Source: an uncultured Chryseobacterium sp.
GTDB taxonomy: Bacteria; Bacteroidota; Bacteroidia; Flavobacteriales; Weeksellaceae
DNA length: 33,284 nucleotides
Assembly: GCF_936933875.1 (NCBI RefSeq)
Contig: NZ_CAKZIK010000055.1
Location: 1 to 33,284 of the forward strand
Direction of reading: 5' to 3'
Below the pieces are notes generated by a model that had not been told where the DNA came from, made no database searches, and saw only the letters and a program-made list of their open reading frames with translations. Positions 1 through 9,225 of this stretch are shown here, piece after piece. Positions within the stretch are counted from its first letter, which is position 1. Each line of letters starts with the position of its first letter. The position numbers and the translations under genes were made by a program.

Positions 1-46
<46 letters not shown>

Positions 47-185
47 TATGTTTGTCCGAAGCTCACTCAAAGTTATTTACGCTTTAGTTTTTCCTTACTT
101 TTTGGTTGTTATATCTTATTTCAATGATCTCTTCTCTCTTCGCTCGCCGGACTCTTTTTCTGTCGTTTCGTCCGATTTGCGAGTG
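47..185 (-). other. rRNA operon leader
   Basis: Untranslated leader between the proximal rRNA promoter and the 16S start. On the minus strand it contains GATCATTGAAATAAG (about 114-128), which resembles the conserved antitermination or processing sequence found before 16S in Bacteroidota; that assignment is from memory and tentative. No protein gene is supported here. Confidence 0.6.
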
Positions 186-216
186 CAAAAGTATAAACTA
201 TTTTTTAATTGACCAA
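186..216 (-). promoter_or_regulatory. rRNA promoter P1 (proximal)
   Basis: On the minus strand a TTG (214-216) is followed by a -7 box TACTTTTG (186-193), matching the Bacteroidota consensus TTG...TAnnTTTG with a spacer of 20 bases. It continues as GCAC, as in the upstream copies. Confidence 0.75.
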
Positions 217-352
217 ATCTTTTTTGAAAAAAATTTGAAAATTTATTTAACTGCTTATTTTTCAGCTCTAAAAATTTTCAGAGATTTTTATTCACTCTAA
301 ATTTAATCCTATAATCTCCTCCTGCGCTCCTCCTTCTCTCGAATCGGGACTG

Positions 353-382
353 CAAAGATAAGAACGTTTTTTAATCTGGCAA
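353..382 (-). promoter_or_regulatory. rRNA promoter P2
   Basis: On the minus strand TTG (380-382), a spacer of 19 bases and TATCTTTG (353-360). It is followed by a purine-rich transcribed segment containing GGAGGAGCGCAGGAGGAG, a segment repeated after P3. Confidence 0.78.
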
Positions 383-463
383 ATTATTTTGCAACTTTTT
401 TTTAAAAAACTTTTTCCTTTAAAATTATCTACTCCTGCGCTACTCCTCCGTGGAAAAGTGGTG

Positions 464-495
464 CAAAAATAGAACGAAAGAACTATACAAAGCAA
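464..495 (-). promoter_or_regulatory. rRNA promoter P3 (distal)
   Basis: On the minus strand TTG (493-495), a spacer of 21 bases and TATTTTTG (464-471), then CACCAC and a GGAGGAGTAGCGCAGGAG segment like the one after P2. A weaker fourth copy may exist at 525-557 (TTG, 18 bases, TACTGTTTTTTG, then CAC), but its -7 box is off consensus. Confidence 0.75.
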
Positions 496-666
496 ATCGG
501 ATTTGATATTTATTTTGAATTGTGCAAAAAACAGTACATTAAAATACTGTAAAACAAAATGATACATCTTTTATCAAAGTTTTCCACAAAGAATCAAACA
601 CGTGTTTAGTTCAAATAAAAGCCTTTAAAATCAAAGAAAATAAGAAATGGGTGGTATTGAGAAATA

Positions 667-1074
667 CTAGAAATTAAGATCTTTTACCTTATAAAATAGA
701 TAATACCCAATAAGTACTCCTATTGTATCAGCCAATATATCCAGGATTTCGGAAGATCTTCCCCAGTGCATTTCGTCCTGAAGAATTTCTGTGAGGAATG
801 CATATGCCAACATTATCTGTATAAATAAATGAAATTTTATTTTTGGCAAGGCTGCCATAAAACAAAAGCCGAGGACGGCGAAGATGGAAAGGTGTAAAAC
901 CTTATCAATTCCATCGAACATAAACCAGTACTCTTTATTCTCTGTACCGGGCTTGAGAAGCATAAAAGTAAGAAATGCCCAATAAATGGGCAAAATCTTA
1001 CTAAATATTTTCGAAACTTTATCCAAGTGATTCCTGATATTGCTCTGCAGACAACAATTGAGAAAGGTCTGCAT
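667..1074 (-). CDS. VanZ-like family membrane protein
   Basis: Small integral membrane protein with three to four hydrophobic segments. The arrangement of charged residues (FDGIDKVLHLSIFAVLG, LTEILQ, LDILADTIGVLIGY) is that of the VanZ-like family, whose biochemical role is unknown outside the teicoplanin resistance protein VanZ. The gene follows gcvH on the same strand. The ATG at 1074 would give a 56-base overlap with gcvH, and the first 16 residues from it (MQTFLNCCLQSNIRNH) look unlike family members. A TTG at 1024-1026, overlapping the gcvH stop region and with AGGA upstream, gives a more natural start at LDKVSK. It is probably cotranscribed with gcvH from the promoter at 1420-1450. Confidence 0.8.
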   Translation of the reverse strand: MQTFLNCCLQSNIRNHLDKVSKIFSKILPIYWAFLTFMLLKPGTENKEYWFMFDGIDKVLHLSIFAVLGFCFMAALPKIKFHLFIQIMLAYAFLTEILQDEMHWGRSSEILDILADTIGVLIGYYLFYKVKDLNF

Positions 1075-1396
1075 CTTCTGCTACTTCTACTTTAATAATC
1101 CATCCTTTTCCATAAGGATCTGTATTAAGAAGTTCCGGCTCGTTTTCCAGTGCTTCATTAAACTCTGCCACTTTTCCTGAAACCGGCAAGTACAAATCGG
1201 AAACTGTTTTTACTGCTTCAACGCTTCCGAAAACATCTCCTGCAGAAAGTTCATCATCTACAGAATCTACATCAACAAAAACGATATCTCCCAATTCTCC
1301 CTGTGCGAAATCGGTAATACCAATTGTTGCAACATTTCCTTCAATTTTGATCCACTCGTGATCTTTAGTGTACTTTAACTCTGATGGTGTGTTCAT
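1019..1396 (-). CDS. gcvH: glycine cleavage system H protein
   Basis: Lipoyl carrier of the glycine cleavage complex. It shuttles the aminomethyl group between the P, T and L proteins in the cytoplasm. The 125-residue protein has the family's full length and the hammerhead lipoyl domain. The lipoylated lysine is K63 in GSVEAVKTVSDLYLP, and the start region KYTKDHEWIKIEG is diagnostic. It has its own promoter just upstream (1420-1450), so it is transcribed separately from sprA, and it overlaps the vanZ-like gene downstream. Nothing unusual is visible in the coding sequence. Confidence 0.97.
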   Translation of the reverse strand: MNTPSELKYTKDHEWIKIEGNVATIGITDFAQGELGDIVFVDVDSVDDELSAGDVFGSVEAVKTVSDLYLPVSGKVAEFNEALENEPELLNTDPYGKGWIIKVEVAEDADLSQLLSAEQYQESLG

Positions 1397-1419
1397 TTTT
1401 AATGTTTATTATGATGATT

Positions 1420-1450
1420 CAAATTTACTTATATTATATATATAGTGCAA
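1420..1450 (-). promoter_or_regulatory. promoter of gcvH-vanZ
   Basis: On the minus strand TTG (1448-1450), a spacer of 20 bases and TAAATTTG (1420-1427): an exact Bacteroidota-type promoter about 25 bases before the gcvH ATG. It lies in the short gap after the sprA stop. Confidence 0.75.
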
Positions 1451-1461
1451 ATTCAATTTTA

Positions 1462-4400
1462 TTAATAACCGCCGCCGAAATTAAACGTCGCTGTAATTCC
1501 TGCACGAACTGTTGAAAGTGGGAACGCCGTAGAAATTTTATACTTCGTCATCAATTGATCGTAGAATACTCTAAGATTAAAGTTTTCTGACATATTATAA
1601 TCTGCAGATAATTTAATACCCAACAATCTTTGTCCTCCTGTAACCTGAGAATCATCAAGCAAAATATTGGTGATTTTGGTTTTGCTGTCGCGCAAAGAAA
1701 AATCTCCCCGGAATTTCAAATCACTTTTAATGTTTCTTGGCTTACCTCTAAAGTTCATCCTCATCTTAAAGTCTTTAATTAAATAATCAAAACCTATTAA
1801 GTATTCTTTACTGTAATCTTCCGTTAAAGTATGATTCACCAATCCTAACATCAACAAACGGTCTTTATTATACTGTAAATGGACCTGCACATTATTTCTC
1901 ATCATAACATCAACCCCAACAAGTGGTGCAAAGGATTCTACATAACCAACATTACTTACGATATAAGGATTAACCCGATCATTATTCACATCAAATCCAT
2001 TCGGATCGTTATAGAAATCGATGTTAGACTGAATTCCTGTTCCGGTAAAAGTAGAAGTATAACCGTGCTGAATGTCGAATTTCGAAAACTGGCTGTTGAT
2101 GAAAGGAATATTTTTCAAACCTGAATAAGTCAGTTTCCAGTTCGGAAGTGGGAATCCGGAATTTTTAGGATTCTCTAAAAGACTGTTTGCTGATTTACCT
2201 TCCACTGCTGCTTTGAACGCCGGAATTAGAACATATGCGTTTGCAAGACTATAACCTTCCGCATAACCATCCGGTGAAATAGTTCCACCCCTACTTTGGG
2301 AAATTACTTTTGCATTCACAATCATATTTTTATACACCTCATCATTATTTTTAAATGAAGTCTTAAACATCCACGCTGATCTGGAATAAGTAAGGATTTC
2401 ATTTTCGAAAGCGAAATCAAAAATATTAGGTGTACTTGGATCTGCATCGATATTATAACCTCCCTGAAGTAAATTTCTGTTGAAACGCTTCATGATATTG
2501 AAGTTTATCCTCAAATCATTCACAGGCATTACCTGAAGATTGGCATCCAAAGATTTTGTACTCATCTGAGAATACGGATCATTCATATATGCAGAACCGG
2601 AAAGCCAAGAATTTTCAATAGCTGTTCTTCTAATATCCGCTTGCGAACCTAAAAGGAAACCAAATGTAGGACCTCCAATGTTTTGTCCGTATCCGTAAAA
2701 ATTCGGAGAACTTAACATACCCGGAAGAACTGTTCCGTTGTTTTCATTATAAGTAATGTCAAGCTGTCTCATCGAAGTTAAAGCATAAGCAATACTTTGG
2801 AACGGCGTTAATTTATTTTTGAATTTATAACTCTTAAAGTTGGTCTTTTTGTTTTTCTTCAAACTGTTTTGGGTGTAAACGTTGTTTAAAGAATCTATTT
2901 CCATCCTTCTTTTCTGCATCGTGTTGCTGATGTTCTGGAAATATTTAAACTTACTGAAGAACTTTGGCATATCTACAGAAGAAGTTGCTACAATATTATT
3001 GGTGTTTTGAGAAAGGTTACCCAAATTTCCATCCGGACTGTTGAGCAAAACAGTAGAACGCGCATTCCAGTTGTATTGGAAACTATAACCCAATTCTGCA
3101 GTTACGAAATCCAGATACGGCAAATATTCGAAAGGCAAACCGTAATTTAGCTGAACTCTGTGGTTATAAAGCACAGGTCTTCCCGCTCTGAAAGGTGAAG
3201 CGAAAATGGATTTGGTGTCCATTGTGTTCACATTAATATTATCATTAAGCGTTCTCGTTGCAGAATTGATTTCCATTTTTAAAGATTTCGTAAAGTTGAA
3301 ACCTAAATTATACTGCCATCCGAAGAAGAAGTTTCTGTTTTTAATGACATCGAATTCAGTACCTGCGTTTCCGTTTAGTATCGCTTCAATATTTCTGAAC
3401 TCAAGCTCGTTGTAATTTCTGTCAATTTCGGTTCTGAAAGAAACTCTTGTAGGAACCGGATTAAAATTAAGTTCTTTCAGCCACTTCAAATATTTAGCAG
3501 ATTTGGCTGTATCACTTACAATATTTTTAAACGGCTTTAAAGTCCACTGTTTGAAATTGTAATTGTAATCTATATAACCACGGAAGTACTGTCTGTAATT
3601 TCTCTTAGTATAAACATCTCTGTAATAATCGTCGTTATAAACGGCAGTTAAAGAAAGGTTTTCAACATCGTAGAATTTGGTCTTCTTTTCAAGATTAGTT
3701 CTTTCTTTGTGCATATTCACTACACCCACACTTCTTTGCTGCGTATAAGTTCTTGCTACCTTTTTTAGCTGATCTCTGTTTGGTGCTTTCGCGAATTCTA
3801 CATCATTGTCGATTGGGTTATACTTAGGATCTTCAATCGTTTGCGTGTAAGAATAATTTACCGGAATTCTCATTCCTACTTTTTCTGGGATGAATTTATC
3901 CAAATTCACGGTTGTATTAATATTGAATGCCGAATTTGCAGTTTGTGATCTTTCGGCAGGTCTTTGATCAATCGTTCCAAATCCTACAGTTGCATAAGCA
4001 GCATTGGCATTTACCATGGCAAAATCTCCAAGATTGAAGTTCACACTTGCGTTCGCTGCAGAACCTCCTTCGTTTTCAATTTCAGCAAGACGAATTTCGT
4101 TTACCCAAAGAATAATGTCTTTTGAAGAGGTGGAAGTATTTCTCACTCCAATCATCATGGATGTAACGTTCCCTAAAGTTGGGCGTCCTTTAATGAAAAT
4201 CTTTTTGTTTTCGTCTCCATAATCAGCATACTGATAACGCTGTGCAATTCTGTCCGAAGCATCCAAATCTCTTTTCATTTTTGCATCCACAAAATTTTGG
4301 ATGTCCAAATCCACATCATTTTCCACCGGCCAAATTTCCAGAGGAGATTTTGCATTTTGTGGTGTGTACATTAATGATGCTTCGTATTCGTAGTAGTTAT

Positions 4401-7400
4401 CTGTATAATCGCTTCCGAAACGGATGAAGAATTTTGCATTTGGATCCAAACTGTTGCTTGCAGCTCCCGGTTTAATATCTTCTGCGTGTACAAAAAGTTT
4501 CATTTTTTTGTAACGGCGCATATCCAGATAAGTATTTTTAGTTACCCCTTTTGCATCATTTCCTAAATTCAGCATCTTCATATATAATGATGCTTCGTTT
4601 TGTCTTTGCGAACCTGCATTTCCACTCAAAACCTGTCTGTCGATTCCCGGAGGAAGTACGTAAGGCGGCAAACCTTTTCCGTTTTCTTCCAGATTTACAC
4701 TTCCAACAAAGAAGTTTTGGTTATCCACTTGCTGTGTTCCTTCGTTATCCGGTGTATTTGGATCTATAGGAGCTGGCTGATAAGCAATATTTTTAGGATA
4801 TTTTCTCCAATCAGAACGCACTAAATCCATCGAACCAAAACGGATCGTAGAAGTTTGATCAAAATCTTTAAGGATAATTCTGGCAAAACGAACATTGTTC
4901 AGAACGTCCACTGAAGGATCTCCGGCATCAGTTTGGAACTGCGCCACAGGAATTCTGAACAGATACCATTTGTTAGTTCCGCTCTGTCCGTTCATAAATC
5001 TAGAAGTAACTTCTTTTTGATCTACAATATAATTCTGGTTTAATGCTAGGCTCGCTTTATCTAAATTAACGGTGTACTGAACATAACTTTCGCTCTGATC
5101 CAAGTTGTAATCTCTGTTTGCATCTTCTGCATCCGGAGTTTGTGACGCTACTTCAAGTGTGTTGGCTTTGGAGTTTCCTTCCGGGTTTCTGAAGTATTTA
5201 TAGCGTTCCATTACGGAAGAAGCCTGATTTCCACTGAATTGATCAGAAAGATAGAATACAAAATTATCCGAAGCCGGATCCGGTTCATTGGTTACCGGAT
5301 TGGTAAGATTTAAATTGAATTTTGCTGCTTCTTCATCACTGTTCAAACCATCATAACCTAAATCCTGAGCTGTTCTTTCATCTCCTTCGCTGGAAAATGC
5401 GTAAAGAACCGGGAACTGGTTAGGTTGGGTTCCCCAAGTTGATGTAGAAGTTGAAGCAGGTGCGGAAGGTGTTGGAAGACCGTTTTCGTACTGAAGTTTT
5501 CCGTCTTTCAGTACATCTTCGGAAACGTTACCTAATTGCAGCAATAATTTCGGGGCTGTTCCAAAAGTATTTCCGTCTGCGTAAGGATCCATCATCCAAA
5601 ATTCAACATATTCAATATTAGAATTGGTGAAATTGGAAACAGAAATAGGTCTCATTAATCCTCCCCATCTTTGCAAAGCACTTTCGTTAGCTTGGTTAAC
5701 GTTGTAAGGTCCTCTTTCATTCGGGAAATAACTGATATCGAAGGTATTGGTGAAAGTCTGCTCTCCTGCAACAAAATCTTTGTTGTTCAGAAGCTCTTTT
5801 GTTTCCACTCTTCTGGATGCATGGTTGGAAACCGTTTGTGCATTAATCCCATTTGGCGCTTTTCCACCAACACCATAAAACCTGGGATCGATGTTATACC
5901 AAGAAAGCAAGCCTCTTCCGTTTCCGTAAGCTAAATTATCATTTTGGTTGGCTGTTGAAAAAATCGGATCATTTGGGTTAAGCTCCGGTTTGGAAGCTAA
6001 GCTCCACATTGCAGGATCTTTAATCGAAATTTTTGAAGAAGTCTGTTCGAAATCGTCAATATAAGACTGGTCGTTAATTCCTTTATTTTGTCCCGGAATT
6101 AAGTAAGCTGCCTCAGCTTTGAAACTTAAGTTGGATGGCGCTTCTGTATTAATTAAAGGAATTTTATCGGTAAGTCTGGTAAGGAACGGCAATTCATTAT
6201 TGTACATTAAATTGAAACCAGCCATTGTATTGTTCACCGATTCGTCACCGAAATTAACTTTCTGCGTTAATGGTCTTTCAGCATAGTTCACAACCGTTGC
6301 ACCAATCATCAAATGTTCGTTGAACTGGCGCTCCAAATTTAAACCTAAAAATCTTTTACGCTGCGTATTGAACGTTAATTGATTTTCGAGTGAAATATTA
6401 ATCGCCTGACCGGAATTTTTGATGGCTTCGTTAATAATCGTTACCGAACCCAGCATATAATCTACGGTATAATCCTGTCCTTCAACAAGCACAGTCCCAT
6501 TCGCAGTAACTTTTACAGAACCTTGTGGAACGTTAATGGCGTTCAAAGAAATTCCGCTTCCTGTTGTTCCTTTGTAACGGCCTTCAATGGTATATCTTAA
6601 AGCCAAATTACTTTGTGAGGCAATTTGTTTTTGCTGTTCGTACAAATCCGTGAAGACAAATTTAGGATCGTTATTCCCCAAAACATTCTGCATATAGCCT
6701 CCGAAAGGTTCCGCTTTGGTGAAAATAAGTTTTCCGTCTTCCGCATCTATAGTAATTCCTGGAACAAAATCGAAAATACCGTCCCCCGTAGAACCGTTGT
6801 CCGTTTGCAAATCGTTGTTCATATTCAAACGGTCCCAATTGAAAAGCTTCAACAAATTGGTATCCTGCACTGATGTATTCGGTAAATAATTTACTTTTCC
6901 GGATTGTGGATCGCGGTAGTAAACATTCAGCATAAAATTATCCTGACTGATTTGGTTGGCGTTCATCGGATAAATATTCTTCATCATCAGTCGCCACATT
7001 GGTGAAATGGTTTTCACCGCAGAGTTTGGTTTCAGGACTTTGGTTAGAAGAACCGGACTTTCCTCGGAAAATTCTCCAACTTTATATACTTTATTCTCGC
7101 CATTTACGGTAAATGAATAAGAAACTGCCAAAAGCTGATTGTCATTCAACCTTTGATTTAAAGAAAGGTAACCTAATTGCGGATTGAAAGAATATTCTCC
7201 GGCATTTAATCTTCTTGCTTTTCTGTTGAAAATAAACTGTTCGCCATCCACATAATTTTCAGGAACACCGTTCGCGTTCGGAAAAGATTGTCCGTTGATG
7301 GTATTATACGCTGTATTTACATCACGAAGTCCGCTTCCCAATGCATTAATGCTGCTGTACAAATTATTTTGAGCGTTATCAGGATAACCGGAAGGACCTT

Positions 7401-8496
7401 CACCTAAATCACGAATACCAATAATACTTTTTTGCTCCTGCAAGTTACCAGAACCCTGCTCCAAAACCCAGGCTTCAATTCTTGTAATATTGATTTTGGA
7501 ATTTATTAAAGGATAGTTCAGTAAAGCATTATCATAATTTCTGTAGAAGTACTGACCTAAATAATAGTGCTGATTGTCTTCGTAATCTATCGCATTAATT
7601 TTGAAAGTCTGCACTGCTCCACCTCCCTGAACTACAATATTTCTGGCTTCACCCTGCTGTTGTGAGAAGACTAAAGTTCCGTACGTTTTTCCCAGTTGAA
7701 ATTCAGTTTTTAAACCAAACAAAGATTCCGAGCCTCGGATGAGTCCCGTTGAAAGTGGCATATTCACATTACCGAATTCCACTCTTTTGATGACTTTGTC
7801 TTCGCCACCTGTTGTTTTATCGTTGAGGCCTTTACTTTGTAAATCTTTCCAGGTTCCTTTGGCTTGCCAAACGAGATTCATACGGTTTTCGAACGCAAAT
7901 CCACTTTGAGTATCGTAATTAGCTTTGAGCTGAAGGTTTTCACCTACTCTTCCTAAAAGACCAAGTTGAATTCTCTGTTGAATATTTAAGGCGAAATTTT
8001 TTCTGTTTTGCGGAAGAATTAAAGGATTGTCGATTTTCTGATACAATCCACCCAAATCGAATGAGGCGAAACCTTGTGGAATAATTTCAATCCTGTTACC
8101 TCCGAAAATAGTTTCGAAAAGTTTATTTTTTACATTAAGGCTCGGAAGAAGTCCTTTTTTCTGGGCATCCGTTTGGTCTTTTCTGTCAACAATATTATGA
8201 TCGTTGGATTTTTGGCGGTAGTAATCGGATAGCTGATTGCTCATTACATAAGCCTGATATTCCTTCACCGTCATTACCGTAGGAGCTCCCACTACCACAT
8301 TCCCAATTTTCGGATACAGGTAATACATACCAGAGCTTACATCATAATAAGCTTCATAACGGGTTGGGTTGGGTAAACTGAAATCTTCGCGGACGCTAAT
8401 ACTGTCCTTTGGTTTTTCCTGTGCTGAGGCAGCAAAGGAGAAACACAGAAAAATAAATAAATAAAATTTATAATGTATAAAACTCTTCTTCACCAA
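1462..8496 (-). CDS. sprA: type IX secretion system outer-membrane translocon SprA (Sov)
   Basis: Very large outer-membrane beta-barrel protein through which type IX secretion substrates leave the cell. It is needed for gliding and surface-protein export in Flavobacterium and is called Sov in Porphyromonas. The 2344-residue length is that of the family (about 2,400). A signal peptide is clear: basic start, hydrophobic stretch, AASA before Q26. The rest is a long run of aromatic beta-strand sequence with repeated YN/FNF motifs, and the C-terminal residues FNFGGGY end like a barrel strand. The gene starts 3 bases after the ruvA stop, so the two are cotranscribed. The ruvA-sprA-gcvH order is common in flavobacteria. 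No frameshift or truncation is seen. Confidence 0.96.
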   Translation of the reverse strand: MVKKSFIHYKFYLFIFLCFSFAASAQEKPKDSISVREDFSLPNPTRYEAYYDVSSGMYYLYPKIGNVVVGAPTVMTVKEYQAYVMSNQLSDYYRQKSNDHNIVDRKDQTDAQKKGLLPSLNVKNKLFETIFGGNRIEIIPQGFASFDLGGLYQKIDNPLILPQNRKNFALNIQQRIQLGLLGRVGENLQLKANYDTQSGFAFENRMNLVWQAKGTWKDLQSKGLNDKTTGGEDKVIKRVEFGNVNMPLSTGLIRGSESLFGLKTEFQLGKTYGTLVFSQQQGEARNIVVQGGGAVQTFKINAIDYEDNQHYYLGQYFYRNYDNALLNYPLINSKINITRIEAWVLEQGSGNLQEQKSIIGIRDLGEGPSGYPDNAQNNLYSSINALGSGLRDVNTAYNTINGQSFPNANGVPENYVDGEQFIFNRKARRLNAGEYSFNPQLGYLSLNQRLNDNQLLAVSYSFTVNGENKVYKVGEFSEESPVLLTKVLKPNSAVKTISPMWRLMMKNIYPMNANQISQDNFMLNVYYRDPQSGKVNYLPNTSVQDTNLLKLFNWDRLNMNNDLQTDNGSTGDGIFDFVPGITIDAEDGKLIFTKAEPFGGYMQNVLGNNDPKFVFTDLYEQQKQIASQSNLALRYTIEGRYKGTTGSGISLNAINVPQGSVKVTANGTVLVEGQDYTVDYMLGSVTIINEAIKNSGQAINISLENQLTFNTQRKRFLGLNLERQFNEHLMIGATVVNYAERPLTQKVNFGDESVNNTMAGFNLMYNNELPFLTRLTDKIPLINTEAPSNLSFKAEAAYLIPGQNKGINDQSYIDDFEQTSSKISIKDPAMWSLASKPELNPNDPIFSTANQNDNLAYGNGRGLLSWYNIDPRFYGVGGKAPNGINAQTVSNHASRRVETKELLNNKDFVAGEQTFTNTFDISYFPNERGPYNVNQANESALQRWGGLMRPISVSNFTNSNIEYVEFWMMDPYADGNTFGTAPKLLLQLGNVSEDVLKDGKLQYENGLPTPSAPASTSTSTWGTQPNQFPVLYAFSSEGDERTAQDLGYDGLNSDEEAAKFNLNLTNPVTNEPDPASDNFVFYLSDQFSGNQASSVMERYKYFRNPEGNSKANTLEVASQTPDAEDANRDYNLDQSESYVQYTVNLDKASLALNQNYIVDQKEVTSRFMNGQSGTNKWYLFRIPVAQFQTDAGDPSVDVLNNVRFARIILKDFDQTSTIRFGSMDLVRSDWRKYPKNIAYQPAPIDPNTPDNEGTQQVDNQNFFVGSVNLEENGKGLPPYVLPPGIDRQVLSGNAGSQRQNEASLYMKMLNLGNDAKGVTKNTYLDMRRYKKMKLFVHAEDIKPGAASNSLDPNAKFFIRFGSDYTDNYYEYEASLMYTPQNAKSPLEIWPVENDVDLDIQNFVDAKMKRDLDASDRIAQRYQYADYGDENKKIFIKGRPTLGNVTSMMIGVRNTSTSSKDIILWVNEIRLAEIENEGGSAANASVNFNLGDFAMVNANAAYATVGFGTIDQRPAERSQTANSAFNINTTVNLDKFIPEKVGMRIPVNYSYTQTIEDPKYNPIDNDVEFAKAPNRDQLKKVARTYTQQRSVGVVNMHKERTNLEKKTKFYDVENLSLTAVYNDDYYRDVYTKRNYRQYFRGYIDYNYNFKQWTLKPFKNIVSDTAKSAKYLKWLKELNFNPVPTRVSFRTEIDRNYNELEFRNIEAILNGNAGTEFDVIKNRNFFFGWQYNLGFNFTKSLKMEINSATRTLNDNINVNTMDTKSIFASPFRAGRPVLYNHRVQLNYGLPFEYLPYLDFVTAELGYSFQYNWNARSTVLLNSPDGNLGNLSQNTNNIVATSSVDMPKFFSKFKYFQNISNTMQKRRMEIDSLNNVYTQNSLKKNKKTNFKSYKFKNKLTPFQSIAYALTSMRQLDITYNENNGTVLPGMLSSPNFYGYGQNIGGPTFGFLLGSQADIRRTAIENSWLSGSAYMNDPYSQMSTKSLDANLQVMPVNDLRINFNIMKRFNRNLLQGGYNIDADPSTPNIFDFAFENEILTYSRSAWMFKTSFKNNDEVYKNMIVNAKVISQSRGGTISPDGYAEGYSLANAYVLIPAFKAAVEGKSANSLLENPKNSGFPLPNWKLTYSGLKNIPFINSQFSKFDIQHGYTSTFTGTGIQSNIDFYNDPNGFDVNNDRVNPYIVSNVGYVESFAPLVGVDVMMRNNVQVHLQYNKDRLLMLGLVNHTLTEDYSKEYLIGFDYLIKDFKMRMNFRGKPRNIKSDLKFRGDFSLRDSKTKITNILLDDSQVTGGQRLLGIKLSADYNMSENFNLRVFYDQLMTKYKISTAFPLSTVRAGITATFNFGGGY

Positions 8497-8499
8497 ATG

Positions 8500-9084
8500 T
8501 TAAATGTTTTTTAAAATCTGCTTCACCAATTCTTCTACCGAAAGATCCGGATTTTGTTTCAGAATACGGTCCGCAATTTTTTCGCTCGTCTTTTTGGGAA
8601 TCCCCAAAACTTCTAAAGCAGATAACGACTCTTCTTTAATTTTATTATCTGCAAAACCAGAAATATTTTCTTCGGAAACACTGAATTTCTGCATCTTGTC
8701 CCGAAGATCAACAATAATTCTTTCCGCCGTTTTTCCACCAATCCCTTTTACCTTTTGAAGCAACATACTGTTCCCGGAAAGTATCGCCGAACTGATTTCG
8801 GGAATGCTCAATGAAGACAACATAATAATGGCTGAAACAGGACCAACTCCGTTAACAGAAATTAACAGATTGAACATTTCTTTTTCTAAAACTGTGTTAA
8901 AACCGAAAAGCAAATGGGCATCTTCGCGGATGATCTGCTGAATGTTAAGAAAAGCGGGTTTTCCGAGCGATAATTTTTCTGAGGTCTGAAGGCTTATTCC
9001 AACATAATATCCAACCCCGTTAACATCGATTACCGCGTATGTTGGTGCTAGTTCCTGCACCGTACCTTTTAAGGAATAAATCAT
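8500..9084 (-). CDS. ruvA: Holliday junction branch migration protein RuvA
   Basis: DNA-binding subunit of the RuvAB branch-migration machine that processes Holliday junctions in recombination and repair. The 194-residue length is standard. Domain I (OB fold, about 1-62) begins MIYSLKGTVQELAPTYAVIDVNGVGY in essence. Domain II (about 65-140) has the two helix-hairpin-helix motifs (ISVNGVGPVSA and VKGIGGKTAERI), and domain III (about 150-194) is the RuvB-contacting tail (LEVLGIPKKTSEKIADRIL). It is the first gene of the ruvA-sprA unit. Confidence 0.97.
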   Translation of the reverse strand: MIYSLKGTVQELAPTYAVIDVNGVGYYVGISLQTSEKLSLGKPAFLNIQQIIREDAHLLFGFNTVLEKEMFNLLISVNGVGPVSAIIMLSSLSIPEISSAILSGNSMLLQKVKGIGGKTAERIIVDLRDKMQKFSVSEENISGFADNKIKEESLSALEVLGIPKKTSEKIADRILKQNPDLSVEELVKQILKNI

Positions 9085-9100
9085 AATTCTTGTGAAACTT

Positions 9101-9135
9101 CAAATATAATACTTTTGAGAGTAAATTTGAATCAA
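9101..9135 (-). promoter_or_regulatory. probable promoter of ruvA-sprA
   Basis: On the minus strand a good -7 box TATATTTG (9101-9108) lies 17 bases before the ruvA ATG. The best upstream TTG (9133-9135) is 24 bases away, slightly longer than usual. Confidence 0.45.
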
Positions 9136-9171
9136 ATAACCTTTTTTAGAAAGGCGATCAATACCTTATAA

Positions 9172-9208
9172 AAAAAAGCCAACCTGAAAATTTTCTGGCT
9201 GACTTTTT
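9172..9208 (-). terminator. intrinsic terminator after the malic enzyme gene
   Basis: On the minus strand GTCAGCC pairs with GGTTGGC (two G-T wobbles) and is flanked by A and T runs that lengthen the stem. A run of seven T follows. It lies 18 bases beyond the stop of the malic enzyme gene and ahead of the ruvA promoter. Confidence 0.7.
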
Positions 9209-9225
9209 AATATTTTAAACAAACT

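Noticed and set aside
106..567. Short open frames in both directions before the 16S gene
   Set aside because: They lie over the rRNA leader and tandem promoters, are low in complexity and have no family resemblance.
838..885. Second copy of the att-like sequence (GAGGACGG)
   Set aside because: Only eight bases agree, and it lies inside the vanZ-like coding sequence without tRNA context.
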